Shown here piece by piece: positions 24,481 through 33,358 of a DNA stretch of 64,000 nt. The stretch comes from Streptomyces misionensis (GTDB taxonomy: Bacteria > Actinomycetota > Actinomycetes > Streptomycetales > Streptomycetaceae), in the NCBI RefSeq assembly GCF_900104815.1, contig NZ_FNTD01000004.1:3550501-3614500 (forward strand), given 5' to 3'. A program made the position numbers and the translations under genes. The notes beneath the pieces are model-generated. The model had not been told where the DNA came from, ran no database searches, and worked only from the letters and a program-made list of their open reading frames with translations. Within the stretch, counting starts at the first letter, position 1. Each line of letters opens with the position of its first letter.

Positions 24481-27117
24481 GTGAGGCTTTTCGGGAGCGG
24501 TGCCGTGTCCGGGAGCCGGCCCGCTCCGGGGTCCGAGGCCGGACGGAAGGGGCTGCGCGGAAACTCCCTGGGGATGTTCTCCTCGGTCGCCATGGCGCTG
24601 GCGTCGGCCGGACCGGCGTACAGCCTCGCGGCCACGCTGGGGATCATCGTGGCGAGGGTCGGGCCGCAGGCGCCGGTCGTGACCATGCTGGCGTTCGTGC
24701 CGATGCTGCTGATCGCGTACGCCTTCCGGGAGCTGAACGCCGGCAACGCGGACTGCGGCACCACCTTCACCTGGGCGACCAGGGCCTTCGGGCCGCGCAC
24801 CGGGTGGATGGGCGGGTGGGGGCTGATCGTCGCCAACATCATCGTCATGGCGAACCTGGCCACGGTCGCCGGTGCCTACGGATACCGGCTGGTGGGCCTG
24901 CGGGAACTCGGCGCGAGCCGGCTGTGGGTCACCGTCGCCGGGATCGTGTGGATCGGTGTGCTCACCGGGATCTGCTACGTCGGCATCCACGTCTCCGCCG
25001 TCGTACAGCGCTGGCTGCTGTGCCTGGAGGTCGCCGTGCTGCTGCTGTTCGCCGTCGCCGCACTGGTGCGGGTGTACGGTGATCCGCCGCCGACCGCGAT
25101 CCATGTCTCCGCCTCCTGGTTCAACCCCTTCGAGGTGTCCTCCGCCCGCGCCCTGACCTCGGGGCTGCTCGCGGGCGTCTTCATCTACTGGGGCTGGGAC
25201 ACCGCCGTGTCGGTCAACGAGGAGACCGTGGACAGCACCCGCGTCCCCGGGCGCGCCGCGGTCCTGTCCCCCATGCTGCTGCTGGTCCTGTACGGGCTGG
25301 TCGCCACCTCGGCGCAGGCGTTCGCGGGCGTCGGTTCCACCGGCATCGGGCTCGGCAACGCGGACCGTTCGGACGATGTGCTCTCGGGGCTCGGCGAGGC
25401 CGTCTTCGGCAGTCACGACGCGGGGCTGCTGCTGGCCCGGCTGCTGATTTTGATGGTGCTGACCTCGGCGCTGGCCTCCGCACAGACCACCATCCTGCCG
25501 ATGGCCAGGACCGTTTTCTCGATGGCGGTGCACAAGGCGGTGCCGGCCCGGTTCGCGCGGGTGCACCGCCGGTTCCTCACCCCCACCTGGGCCACGCTCG
25601 GCATGGGCGCCGCCTCCGTCGCGCTGCTGGTGCTGCTGACGTCGTTCAGTCACCACGTGCTCGCCGACACGGTCGACTCGGTGGGCCTCGCGATCGCGTT
25701 CCAGTACGGGCTGACCGGGTTCGCCTGCCTCTGGCACCACCGCAAGGTCCTCACCCGCAGCCCCCGGGACCTGATCTGCAAGGGCCTGATGCCGGGGCTC
25801 GGCGGGCTGATCATGGCCGCGCTGTTCCTGTACGCCGCCTTCGGCGTGTACGCCCGGCCGGGATACGGCGCCGGCACCGTCGACCTGCCGCTGATCGGGC
25901 CGACCGGCGGGGTGACCGTCCTCGGGCTCGGCGCGCTGCTGGTCGGCTTCCTGCTGCTGCCGGTGGTCACCCGGGGCCACAGCGCAGCCCTCAAGCTCCA
26001 GCGCAGCCTGCTGCCGGGCAGGCTGCTGCCGCAGACGGGCTGCGACACGGCGAGCCGCTATCTGCCCGCCGACAACGGCTCGGGGGTGGGCGGCGACTGG
26101 TACGACGTGATCCCGCTGTCCGGCGCCCGGGTGGGGCTGGTCGTCGGGGACGTGCTCGGGCACGGGCTGCCCGCCGCCGCCACCATGGGCCGGCTGCGCA
26201 CCGGCCTGCGGGTCCTCGCCCGGCTCGACCTGTCCCCGGACGAGGTCCTCACCCGGCTGGACGACCTCGCCGAGCAGAGCGCACGCGAACGCGCCCCCGC
26301 GCCGGGGCACGTCCCGGGCCGCACCCCGCCGCCCGCCGACGAGTCCATGGTGACCTGCCTGTACGCGGTGTACGACCCCGTCTCCGGCTGGTGCAGCATG
26401 GCGCGGGCGGGCGGTCCGCCGCCGGTGGCCGTGGACGGGGACACGGGGGTGGCCCGGGGCCTCGACGTGCCGCCGGGGCCGCCGCTCGGCGTCGGCGGCC
26501 TGCCGTACCGGACCACCGAGCTGCGGCTCGCCCCGGGCACCCTGCTGGCCCTGTACACCGGCGGCCTGCTCCAGGCGGCCGACCGGCAGGACGCGGGGGT
26601 ACGGCGGCTCGCCGACGTCCTCGCCGACCGGCGGGTGCCGCTGGACCAGTTGTGCGAGCGGGCGGTGGGCGCCCTGCTGCCGGGGGCGGTGGACGAGGAC
26701 GCGACGCTGCTCCTGGCCCGTACCCGGCTGCTCGACCGCACCCGGCTCGCCCAGTGGGAGCCGGCCGCCGATCCCGCCGCGGTGGCCGCGCTGCGCGGCA
26801 GTGTGAGCAAGCAGCTGGACGACTGGGGCCTGGCCGAGCTGGCGTTCACCACCGAGCTCATCGTCAGCGAACTCGTCACCAACGCCATCCGTTACGTCGG
26901 CGGCCCCATCCAGGTGCGCCTGATCCGCGACCGCACCCTGACCTGCGAGGTCTCCGACACCGGGCACACCACCCCGAACCTGCGGCACGCGGCGAGCGAC
27001 GACGAGGGGGGCCGGGGGCTGTACATCATCGCCCAGATGACCCACCGCTGGGGCACCCGCTACACGCCCACCGGCAAGGTCATCTGGGCCGAGCAGTCGC
27101 TGCCGCCGCCCGCATAG
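24481..27117 (+). CDS. APC-type permease fused to SpoIIE phosphatase and anti-sigma-type ATPase
   Basis: This 878-aa protein has three modules. Residues about 30-500 are a polytopic amino-acid/polyamine permease of the APC superfamily, with roughly 12 hydrophobic segments and GNSLGMFSSVAMALASAGPA at the first. Residues about 507-750 are a PP2C-like SpoIIE phosphatase (LQRSLLPG, GGDWYDVI, GDVLGHGLPAAATMG). Residues about 763-873 are a HATPase_c domain of RsbW type (LIVSELVTNAIRY, GRGLYIIAQM). The GTG at 24481 is my choice; the frame is open 47 codons further. Ligand binding could set phosphatase activity on an anti-anti-sigma factor. The 3' end overlaps the convergent MFS gene by 38 bp. Confidence 0.85.
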   Translation: MRLFGSGAVSGSRPAPGSEAGRKGLRGNSLGMFSSVAMALASAGPAYSLAATLGIIVARVGPQAPVVTMLAFVPMLLIAYAFRELNAGNADCGTTFTWATRAFGPRTGWMGGWGLIVANIIVMANLATVAGAYGYRLVGLRELGASRLWVTVAGIVWIGVLTGICYVGIHVSAVVQRWLLCLEVAVLLLFAVAALVRVYGDPPPTAIHVSASWFNPFEVSSARALTSGLLAGVFIYWGWDTAVSVNEETVDSTRVPGRAAVLSPMLLLVLYGLVATSAQAFAGVGSTGIGLGNADRSDDVLSGLGEAVFGSHDAGLLLARLLILMVLTSALASAQTTILPMARTVFSMAVHKAVPARFARVHRRFLTPTWATLGMGAASVALLVLLTSFSHHVLADTVDSVGLAIAFQYGLTGFACLWHHRKVLTRSPRDLICKGLMPGLGGLIMAALFLYAAFGVYARPGYGAGTVDLPLIGPTGGVTVLGLGALLVGFLLLPVVTRGHSAALKLQRSLLPGRLLPQTGCDTASRYLPADNGSGVGGDWYDVIPLSGARVGLVVGDVLGHGLPAAATMGRLRTGLRVLARLDLSPDEVLTRLDDLAEQSARERAPAPGHVPGRTPPPADESMVTCLYAVYDPVSGWCSMARAGGPPPVAVDGDTGVARGLDVPPGPPLGVGGLPYRTTELRLAPGTLLALYTGGLLQAADRQDAGVRRLADVLADRRVPLDQLCERAVGALLPGAVDEDATLLLARTRLLDRTRLAQWEPAADPAAVAALRGSVSKQLDDWGLAELAFTTELIVSELVTNAIRYVGGPIQVRLIRDRTLTCEVSDTGHTTPNLRHAASDDEGGRGLYIIAQMTHRWGTRYTPTGKVIWAEQSLPPPA

Positions 27118-28285
27118 GCGCGTCCAGGCGGGTACGGCGGCCCGCCGCGGCCAGCGCCAGTGTCACGCACACCGAGCCCGCCGCCATCACCGCCATCCCG
27201 GTGGCGGGCGAGGTCAGCTGCGCCACCGCGCCGGCCAGGGCCGCGCTCACGCCCTGCATGGTCAGCATCCCGGAGGAGTGCAGCCCGAGTGCCTGCCCGG
27301 CGAGTTCGCCCGGGGTCAGCTCCATCAGCAGCTCCTGCTGCACGAGGCTCGCGCCGAAGCCGACGGAGGCGATGGTCACGCACACCGCCGCGACCGGCGG
27401 CGAGGGGTGCGCGCCGAACGCCAGGTACGGCACCGCGAGGACGAGCAGCAGCGGCGTGGCGAGCCCGCGCCGCACCCGGGGCGGCAGCAGCCGGCCCACC
27501 GTCACGTCCCCGGCGAACATCCCGAACGCCCCGCAGGCGAACAGGGTCCCGGCGGCGTGCGGGGCGTACGACACGTACAGGGACTCGCAGCCGACCACCA
27601 GGCCGTTGGGAATCCACAGGCCCAGATAGGTGAGGCGGCGCGAACGGGACGACCACAGCTCGGTGTTGGCGCGCCAGGTGGCCGCGGCGGACGGGCGGCC
27701 CGCGGTGCGGGGCGGGCGGGCGGAGAGGCCGAGGCGCTGGACGGCCGCCGCCGCCAGGTACAGGGCCGCCGACAGGAGGAGGCACACGCGGGGCGAAAGC
27801 GCGGCCAGCAGCGCGCCGCCGGTGGCGAACCCGGCGATCTGCGTCAGGCCGCCCATCATGTTGAACAGCGAACGCCCGGGCAGATAGCCGTCCTTGGTGA
27901 GGATCTCGTTGAGCAGTCCCCAGCGGACCCCGCCGCCCAGCGAGGCCACCAGGCCCAGCACCAGCAGCAGCGCGAAGACCGCGCCGACCGGCAGTCCCGG
28001 CAGCGCCTGGAGCGCCGTGCCGGCCGCGAAGACGAGCGCGATCGCCGACAGGGCCGTACGCGGCGGCAGCCGGTCGGCGCCGGACAACAGGACGGTGGCG
28101 CCGAGGACTTGGGCGAGCGAGGGGCCGAACATGCTCACCGCCGACAGCAGCGGGGAGCCGGTGGCCCGGTAGACGAGGGTGCCGAGGGCGAGCCCGCCGA
28201 CGGTCTGGGCGGCAGTCTGCGCGGCCGTACCGAGGAAGAGCGGGGTGAACTCCGGGGTGCGGAACAGGGATCTGTAGCTGGGCAT
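27080..28285 (-). CDS. MFS transporter
   Basis: This 401-aa protein has about 12 membrane segments and the MFS_3 layout of drug exporters (FLGTAAQTAAQTVGGLALGT, LLSGADRLPPRTALS). It probably exports a small compound. It is divergent from an ArsR-type regulator 84 bases away, which likely controls it. Its 3' end overlaps the permease-phosphatase gene by 38 bp in convergent orientation. The C-terminus is short and basic. Confidence 0.82.
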   Translation of the reverse strand: MPSYRSLFRTPEFTPLFLGTAAQTAAQTVGGLALGTLVYRATGSPLLSAVSMFGPSLAQVLGATVLLSGADRLPPRTALSAIALVFAAGTALQALPGLPVGAVFALLLVLGLVASLGGGVRWGLLNEILTKDGYLPGRSLFNMMGGLTQIAGFATGGALLAALSPRVCLLLSAALYLAAAAVQRLGLSARPPRTAGRPSAAATWRANTELWSSRSRRLTYLGLWIPNGLVVGCESLYVSYAPHAAGTLFACGAFGMFAGDVTVGRLLPPRVRRGLATPLLLVLAVPYLAFGAHPSPPVAAVCVTIASVGFGASLVQQELLMELTPGELAGQALGLHSSGMLTMQGVSAALAGAVAQLTSPATGMAVMAAGSVCVTLALAAAGRRTRLDAPMRAAAATARPR

Positions 28286-28369
28286 ACCGGGAGTCTCGGG
28301 CGGGCGGGCGCGGGCCGGTTAGTGTTTCGCGGCAGCGCGAAAGGCCGACGACAGGCACCGGGGGGGACC

Positions 28370-29365
28370 GTGGGCTGGTGGCAACTCAACGCGGACACGC
28401 TCGCGCGCAGCAGGTTCGTCATCTCGCCGCTCGCGGAGACGTTCGCGCGGCTGAAGCTGCTGCACGCGGGCGACGCGGCTCATCCCGGGGAGCGGGAGTG
28501 GCTGCGCGAGCACCTGCCCGGCTACCGCGCCCTGCTGGCGGCCGAGCCGGTGACGGGCCGGCTGGTGCGGGCGGGGCTGGGCCGGGAGTGGATCGCGGAC
28601 TTCCTGACGCCGACGCCGCGCGCGGGCGAGGAGTTCGCGCGCGAGGTGGCCCGGGTGCGTTCGGTCGCGCCGGAGCTGGCCCGGGCGCATCTGCGGACCG
28701 CCCTCGCCGGGCCGCTGCCCGCCGCGCTGGACCGCGACGACCTGCCCGAGCGGGCGGCCGCCCTGCTGGAGTGGGTGTGGGAGGAGACCGTACGGCCGTG
28801 CTGGGCGCGGCAGCGGCGGGTGCTGGAGGCGGACGTGCTGGCGCGGACGGCGCAGGCCGGCCGGGCCGGCTGGGCGAGCGTGCTGGACTCGCTGCGGCCG
28901 GGCCGCACCCGGTGGCTCGGGCAGAACCGGTTCCAGATCAATCCGCACGAATACCCGCCCCGCGAGATATCCGGCGCCGAGATGGTCTTCGTCCCGGTGA
29001 CCCCGCAGCGGCACGGCTGGGTGTCCTGGGACGACGGCGAGCGGTACGCGGTGATCTACCCCTGCGCCGGGGTGCTCGCCGGCACCGGCGACCGGGCCGT
29101 CCCGGCGGGCCTCGGCGCGCTCCTCGGGCCGGCCCGCGCGGGCGTCCTGGTGCTCCTCGACTCCCCGCTGACCACCACCCAGCTGACGGCGTTGACCGGG
29201 CAGGGGCTGGGCTCGGTGGGCCGCCATCTGAAGGTGCTGCGCGAGGCGGGGCTGGTGACGCGGCGGCGGGCCGGGCGGGCGGTGCTGTACGGCCGTACGG
29301 CGGCGGGGGACGTGCTGGTGGACGCCGCCGCTTCGGGCGCGGGGCGCATACCATCACGCCCATGA
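28370..29365 (+). CDS. ArsR-family winged-helix regulator with large N-terminal domain
   Basis: This 331-aa protein has its DNA-binding wHTH at the C-terminus (about 260-320: LTTTQLTALTGQGLGSVGRH, LKVLREAGLVTRRRAGRAVL). This is the usual layout of a Streptomyces ArsR-like group. The N-terminal 250 residues form a helical domain that may sense a ligand. The GTG start has GGGGGG just upstream. It is divergent from the MFS gene, its probable target. Its stop overlaps the glutathione peroxidase start (ATGA). Confidence 0.8.
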   Translation: MGWWQLNADTLARSRFVISPLAETFARLKLLHAGDAAHPGEREWLREHLPGYRALLAAEPVTGRLVRAGLGREWIADFLTPTPRAGEEFAREVARVRSVAPELARAHLRTALAGPLPAALDRDDLPERAAALLEWVWEETVRPCWARQRRVLEADVLARTAQAGRAGWASVLDSLRPGRTRWLGQNRFQINPHEYPPREISGAEMVFVPVTPQRHGWVSWDDGERYAVIYPCAGVLAGTGDRAVPAGLGALLGPARAGVLVLLDSPLTTTQLTALTGQGLGSVGRHLKVLREAGLVTRRRAGRAVLYGRTAAGDVLVDAAASGAGRIPSRP

Positions 29366-29862
29366 CGACTGCTGACCACACCGTGCTCGATGTCGAGATC
29401 GGCGCCCTCACCGGCGGCGCCGCGAACCTGCCGCAGTACGCGGGCAAGGCCGTGCTGATCGTGAACGTGGCCTCCAAGTGCGGCCTGACCCCGCAGTACA
29501 CCGGCCTGGAGAAGCTCCAGGAGCGGTACGCCGAACGCGGCTTCACCGTGCTCGGCGTGCCGTGCAACCAGTTCCTCGGGCAGGAGCCCGGCACGGCCGA
29601 GGAGATCGCCGAGTTCTGTTCGGCGACGTACGGCGTGACCTTCCCGCTCACCGAGAAGGTGGAGGTGAACGGCGAGGGCCGGCACCCGCTGTACCAGCGC
29701 CTCGTCGGCTTCGCGGACGCCGAGGGCCACAGCGGCGACATCCGCTGGAACTTCGAGAAGTTCCTGATCGGCCGGGACGGCGAGGTCGTCGCCCGGTTCT
29801 CGCCGCAGACCGAGCCGGAGTCGGCGGAGGTCGTCGCCGCGATCGAGGCGCAGCTCGGCTGA
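29362..29862 (+). CDS. Glutathione peroxidase family (thioredoxin-type peroxidase)
   Basis: This 166-aa protein is full length for the family. NVASKCGLTPQY holds the peroxidatic Cys, GVPCNQFLGQEPG the Gln loop with a second Cys, and DIRWNFEKFLI the Trp-Asn. The enzyme reduces peroxides. Actinobacteria lack glutathione, so thioredoxin or mycothiol systems are the likely donors. The ATG overlaps the regulator's TGA by 4 bp, so it is translated with it. Confidence 0.92.
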   Translation: MTTADHTVLDVEIGALTGGAANLPQYAGKAVLIVNVASKCGLTPQYTGLEKLQERYAERGFTVLGVPCNQFLGQEPGTAEEIAEFCSATYGVTFPLTEKVEVNGEGRHPLYQRLVGFADAEGHSGDIRWNFEKFLIGRDGEVVARFSPQTEPESAEVVAAIEAQLG

Positions 29863-29869
29863 CCGCCCC

Positions 29870-29892
29870 TTGACCTTGCCCCTGGGGCAGGG
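29870..29892 (+). promoter_or_regulatory. MerR-type operator/promoter
   Basis: TTGACC (-35) runs into a near-perfect palindrome CCTTGCCCC-T-GGGGCAGGG (29874-29892). This is the placement seen at promoters autoregulated by MerR-family activators, and it lies 58 bases before the MerR gene. Confidence 0.75.
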
Positions 29893-29949
29893 CGGAGCGT
29901 CCCTGTCGCCGGGCGGGAAGGAACCCGCCCGGCGACGGAGGATGACACG

Positions 29950-30804
29950 GTGCACGAGGAACCGCTCACCATCGGTGCGTTCGCCGCGCGGGCCCGGCTG
30001 TCCGCGAAGGCCCTGCGGCTGTACGACCGGCTCGGTCTGCTCGCCCCGGCGTACGTCGACGAGGCGAGCGGCTACCGCTACTACCGCGCCGACCAGGTCG
30101 AACGCGCGCGGCTGGTAGCCCTGTTGCGGCAGCTGGACATGCCGCTGGCCCGGATCGCCGAGGTGGTCGGGGCCGAGGGCGCCGAGGCGGCCGGGCTGCT
30201 GGCCGCCTACTGGGCGGACGTGGAGTCCCGGGTGGCCGGGCAGCGGACCCTCGTCGAGTACCTCCGTGGACGACTGTCGGGGAGGAGCTCCGAGATGTAC
30301 GGGAAGTTCGTGATCGAGACGGTGGACGTGCCGGCGCAGGTGGTGATCACCGAGACGCGGCACACGCTGGCGGACGAGCTGCCGGCCTGGATCGGCGCCT
30401 CGCTGGGCCGGCTGGAGGCGGCCGCCCGGGAGTGCGGGGGTGTCGCCGGGGCGCCGTTCGTCGTCTACCACGCCGAGGTGTCGATGGAGAGCGACGGGCC
30501 CGCCGAGACCTGTGTGCCGGTGGCCGACGAGGCGGCGGCGCGGGCCTGGGTGGAGCGGCGGGGCCGGGCCCGGGAGACCCGGGTGCGGGTGGAGCCGGCG
30601 GCCCGGCTGGCGTACACCCGGATCACCAAGGCGCAGGTGGCGCATCCGCAGATCCTCGCCGCGTTCGAGGCGGTCGAGGAGTGGCTGGCCCGGGAGGGCC
30701 TGGAGACGGCCGGCTCCTGCCGCGAGGTCTACTTCGCGGACTGGGCGGCGGCGGGACCCGAGGACCCGGTGTGTGACGTGGCGTTCCCGGTGCGGGCCCG
30801 CTGA
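29950..30804 (+). CDS. MerR-family regulator with effector-binding domain
   Basis: This 284-aa protein has an N-terminal MerR winged helix (about 6-75: LTIGAFAARARLSAKALRLY, DEASGYRYYRADQ). A coiled dimerisation helix follows, then a C-terminal GyrI/BmrR-like domain (about 120-280: VIETVDVPAQVVITETRHTL, PFVVYHAEV). Such proteins bind hydrophobic drugs and activate efflux genes. The GTG start has GGAGG upstream. The palindrome in its own promoter points to autoregulation. A hairpin ends the unit. Confidence 0.88.
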   Translation: MHEEPLTIGAFAARARLSAKALRLYDRLGLLAPAYVDEASGYRYYRADQVERARLVALLRQLDMPLARIAEVVGAEGAEAAGLLAAYWADVESRVAGQRTLVEYLRGRLSGRSSEMYGKFVIETVDVPAQVVITETRHTLADELPAWIGASLGRLEAAARECGGVAGAPFVVYHAEVSMESDGPAETCVPVADEAAARAWVERRGRARETRVRVEPAARLAYTRITKAQVAHPQILAAFEAVEEWLAREGLETAGSCREVYFADWAAAGPEDPVCDVAFPVRAR

Positions 30805-30818
30805 GCCGGAGCACGAGC

Positions 30819-30858
30819 GAGCCCTCTCGGCAAGGACGGCGACTGGTCGAGAGGGCTC
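30819..30858. terminator. Hairpin terminator
   Basis: GAGCCCTCTCG pairs perfectly with CGAGAGGGCTC around an 18-nt loop, followed by TTGGGT; it lies between two convergent genes. Confidence 0.75.
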
Positions 30859-30914
30859 TTGGGTGGTGCATGTGCGGTTGTCGTGCTCGGCAGCGAGGGT
30901 CAGGGGCGAGCCCC

Positions 30915-31106
30915 TTACGCCTTCACCGAGGCCACGAAGGCGTTCCACGCGTCGGCGGGGAAGGCCAGGACCGGGCCCTCGGTGACCTTGGAGTCGCGGA
31001 CGGCGAGCTCGGCCGTGGCGGGCGACTTGACCTCCACGCAGGCGCCGTTGCCCGCGGAGTAGGAGGACTTCATCCACGTCTCGGAAGCGCCCTGAATCAA
31101 TGCCAT
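30915..31106 (-). CDS. DUF397 domain protein
   Basis: This 63-aa protein has the DUF397 signature (WMKSSYSAGNGACVEVKS, VRDSKVTEGPVLAFPADAWN). DUF397 proteins pair with XRE/DUF5753 regulators throughout Streptomyces and act in developmental or stress switches. The XRE gene lies 188 bases upstream in the same direction. The ATG at 31106 has AGGAGTGG at good spacing; the frame is open further upstream without a site. Confidence 0.9.
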   Translation of the reverse strand: MALIQGASETWMKSSYSAGNGACVEVKSPATAELAVRDSKVTEGPVLAFPADAWNAFVASVKA

Positions 31107-31294
31107 GTCCACTCCTGTGTGCGAGTTGCGTAGTGCGGTTCGCGCCAACCGCGATGACCGATTGGCGTGATCGACGCTACCGGGCAACTCCCGGGACGGG
31201 AGGGGCCGTTCACTCGACCGGATGGCATATTCCAGTGCTTCCTTCCACACAGGCGCACTCACCGTGTAGGATCACGCGCCCTCCGTGGCGGGGG

Positions 31295-32152
31295 CTACTG
31301 CGCGTACTCCTTCGCCATCCTGTCGATGAGCTGCCGGGACGCCTCCACGTTGAGGGACTGCGCCCGCAGGTGCTCGTACATCACCGCGTACTTCTGCACG
31401 TCCTGCGCCTTCTCCAGATAGAGGTCGCTGGTGACGCCCTCCAGGTAGACCCCGCTGGAGTCGGCCGTGTCGGTGAACTCCAAGATCGCGTACTGGCCGT
31501 TGAGTCCCGGGTGGGCGCCCACCTCGAACGGCAGCACCTGCACGGTGACATGGGGCAGGTCCGCCAGTTCCAGCAGCCGCTCCAGCTGTTCGCGCATCAC
31601 CAGCCTGCTGCCGACGACCCGGTGCAGCGCCGCCTCGTCCAGCACCACCCACAGGCGCAGCGGGTTGGCGGGGTCCTTGATCCGGTCCTGGCGGCGCATG
31701 CGCACCCGGACGCGCTTCTCGATCTCCGCGCTCGACGTCTCCGGCAGCGCGCCGCGCACCAGCGCCTCGGCGTAGGCCGGGGTCTGCAACAGGCCGGTCA
31801 CGATCTGGGGTTCGTAGACCCGCAGCGACTCGGCGTCGGTCTCCAGGCCGATGTAGACGCTGTACGGGATGTCCCCGAAGGTGTGCCACCAGCCCTGCTG
31901 CCGGGAGTCCCGGGCCATCTCCATCAGCGAGTCGACGATCCGCTGGTCCTCGACCTCGTAGACCCCGCACAGATCGCGCACGTCGCGCTGGCTGATGCTG
32001 CGGCGGCCGTTCTCCAGGCGGCTGATCTTCGACTGCGACACGAGCAGGCGCTCGGCGACCTCCTCGGCCGTCATGCCCTTCTGCTCGCGCAGTCTGCGCA
32101 GCTCCTGGCCCAGCCGGCGCCGCCTGACGGTGGGATTGACATTGGACGCCAC
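31295..32152 (-). CDS. XRE-family regulator (HTH + DUF5753)
   Basis: This 285-aa protein has an N-terminal Cro/CI-type HTH (about 12-70: LGQELRRLREQKGMTAEEVA, SQSKISRLENGRRSISQRDV). A DUF5753 domain follows (PQIVTGLLQTPAYAEALVRG, RLWVVLDEAALHRVVGS, VLPFEVGAHPGLNG). It is the standard partner of DUF397 proteins. The GTG at 32152 has GGAGGTG upstream; earlier codons in the frame lack a site. Confidence 0.9.
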   Translation of the reverse strand: MASNVNPTVRRRRLGQELRRLREQKGMTAEEVAERLLVSQSKISRLENGRRSISQRDVRDLCGVYEVEDQRIVDSLMEMARDSRQQGWWHTFGDIPYSVYIGLETDAESLRVYEPQIVTGLLQTPAYAEALVRGALPETSSAEIEKRVRVRMRRQDRIKDPANPLRLWVVLDEAALHRVVGSRLVMREQLERLLELADLPHVTVQVLPFEVGAHPGLNGQYAILEFTDTADSSGVYLEGVTSDLYLEKAQDVQKYAVMYEHLRAQSLNVEASRQLIDRMAKEYAQ

Positions 32153-32406
32153 AGGACGTGCACCTCCGGCTGCTGCCTGTACTGACACTTTCCGTATCTG
32201 CTGCTGAGCAGATTGCCACCAACGCGCTTGCCATCGCTGGGAAATGCTGGATATGCGGCACGTGTACGCGTCGGTTCGGGCGTCAGTTCGCGAGGTGCGC
32301 CGGGGACGGGATCGCGGCCGGGCGGGGGACGGGACCACAGGGGTCCCGCCACCCCGCCCGGCCGGGCGGCTCCCGAACCGGGTTCGTGGGCGCGGGCGTT
32401 ACGGCC

Positions 32407-33162
32407 TCAGTGCGCCACGGCGCGCGCCATGGAACCGTGGCGCGGCTGCATCGGCACCCCGTGCGCGGGTTCGGGCGCGGAGCGGGCACCGGGCGCGGCC
32501 GGCCGGCCCGGTGCGACCGGGCCGCGGCGCGGCGGCGCGGCCGCGCCGTTCTGCACGTCCATCACGGCGTGCGCGACGAGCCCGCCCATCGGGTCGTGCC
32601 GGATCAGGTCCCGCAGCCGGGAGCGGGACGATCGGCCCTCGTTCCCCGGGTACAGGTGCTTGCCCAGCCCGACGGCGTGCGCCAGGGCGGCGAGCGCCGC
32701 GGTCCGCGGGTCCGGCGGTACGCCGGTGCGGATCGCGGAGTCCAGCCGGGCACGGATCTCCCGGCTGATGGCGGTGTCGGTCGCCTGGTACCGCGTCGTC
32801 GGCAGCACCCCGCACATCTGGCCGGGCACGGCGGCGACCATGCCGCACCGCTCCAGGTGCGAGAGGTACGTCTGGCGCAGCCCCAGCCGGGGCCCGCCGA
32901 TCCAGTGGACGGCGCGTACCGGAGCGCCGCGCCTTCGCAGCAACTCCAACGCGCAGTCCAGAGTTGGATCTCCTGTCGGCCGTGGCACCACCACGGCGAT
33001 ACGATCCCCGTCTGGGGCTATCCGTCCGGCCAGCGCCAGCTCCACTAGCTGTGCACCGGCCAGACCGAGGTCGAGCGACTGCGGCTGCGCAGTGGTACCC
33101 GTGGCCGGGTCCAGTGCCAGCAGCAGAAGCTCCTCCGGAAGTGTTCTGCGGCTCCTGCCCAT
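32407..33162 (-). CDS. GPP34 (GOLPH3/Vps74-like) family protein
   Basis: This 251-aa protein matches the actinobacterial GPP34 family: LPEELLLLALDPATG, LAGAQLVELALAGRI, and a basic region with KHLYPGNEGRSSRSRLRDLI. Eukaryotic relatives bind phosphoinositides; the bacterial role is unknown. The C-terminal 40 residues are Pro/Ala/Arg-rich and probably disordered. It is divergent from the D,D-carboxypeptidase gene. Confidence 0.85.
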   Translation of the reverse strand: MGRSRRTLPEELLLLALDPATGTTAQPQSLDLGLAGAQLVELALAGRIAPDGDRIAVVVPRPTGDPTLDCALELLRRRGAPVRAVHWIGGPRLGLRQTYLSHLERCGMVAAVPGQMCGVLPTTRYQATDTAISREIRARLDSAIRTGVPPDPRTAALAALAHAVGLGKHLYPGNEGRSSRSRLRDLIRHDPMGGLVAHAVMDVQNGAAAPPRRGPVAPGRPAAPGARSAPEPAHGVPMQPRHGSMARAVAH

Positions 33163-33358
33163 CCATGCCTCCCCGCGTGGATGAATGACAGGGTGACCCC
33201 TCTCACATTGGTCTGTCGAGGGTGCGTGACCGGTTCGTGAGGGAACCGGTAGGTATGTCGTTCTCGTCTACCACAGGGGCCAAGCCCTCACACAGGACAC
33301 TGGTACATGGTTCGGACAGGGCGCGCGCGTAGGCGTGCGGCGCATGGAGGAGGCATCG
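33163..33358. promoter_or_regulatory. Divergent promoter region, GPP34 and carboxypeptidase genes
   Basis: About 196 bases without a gene. It must hold the promoters of both divergent genes. I see no certain -10/-35 pair and no clear operator. Confidence 0.4.
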
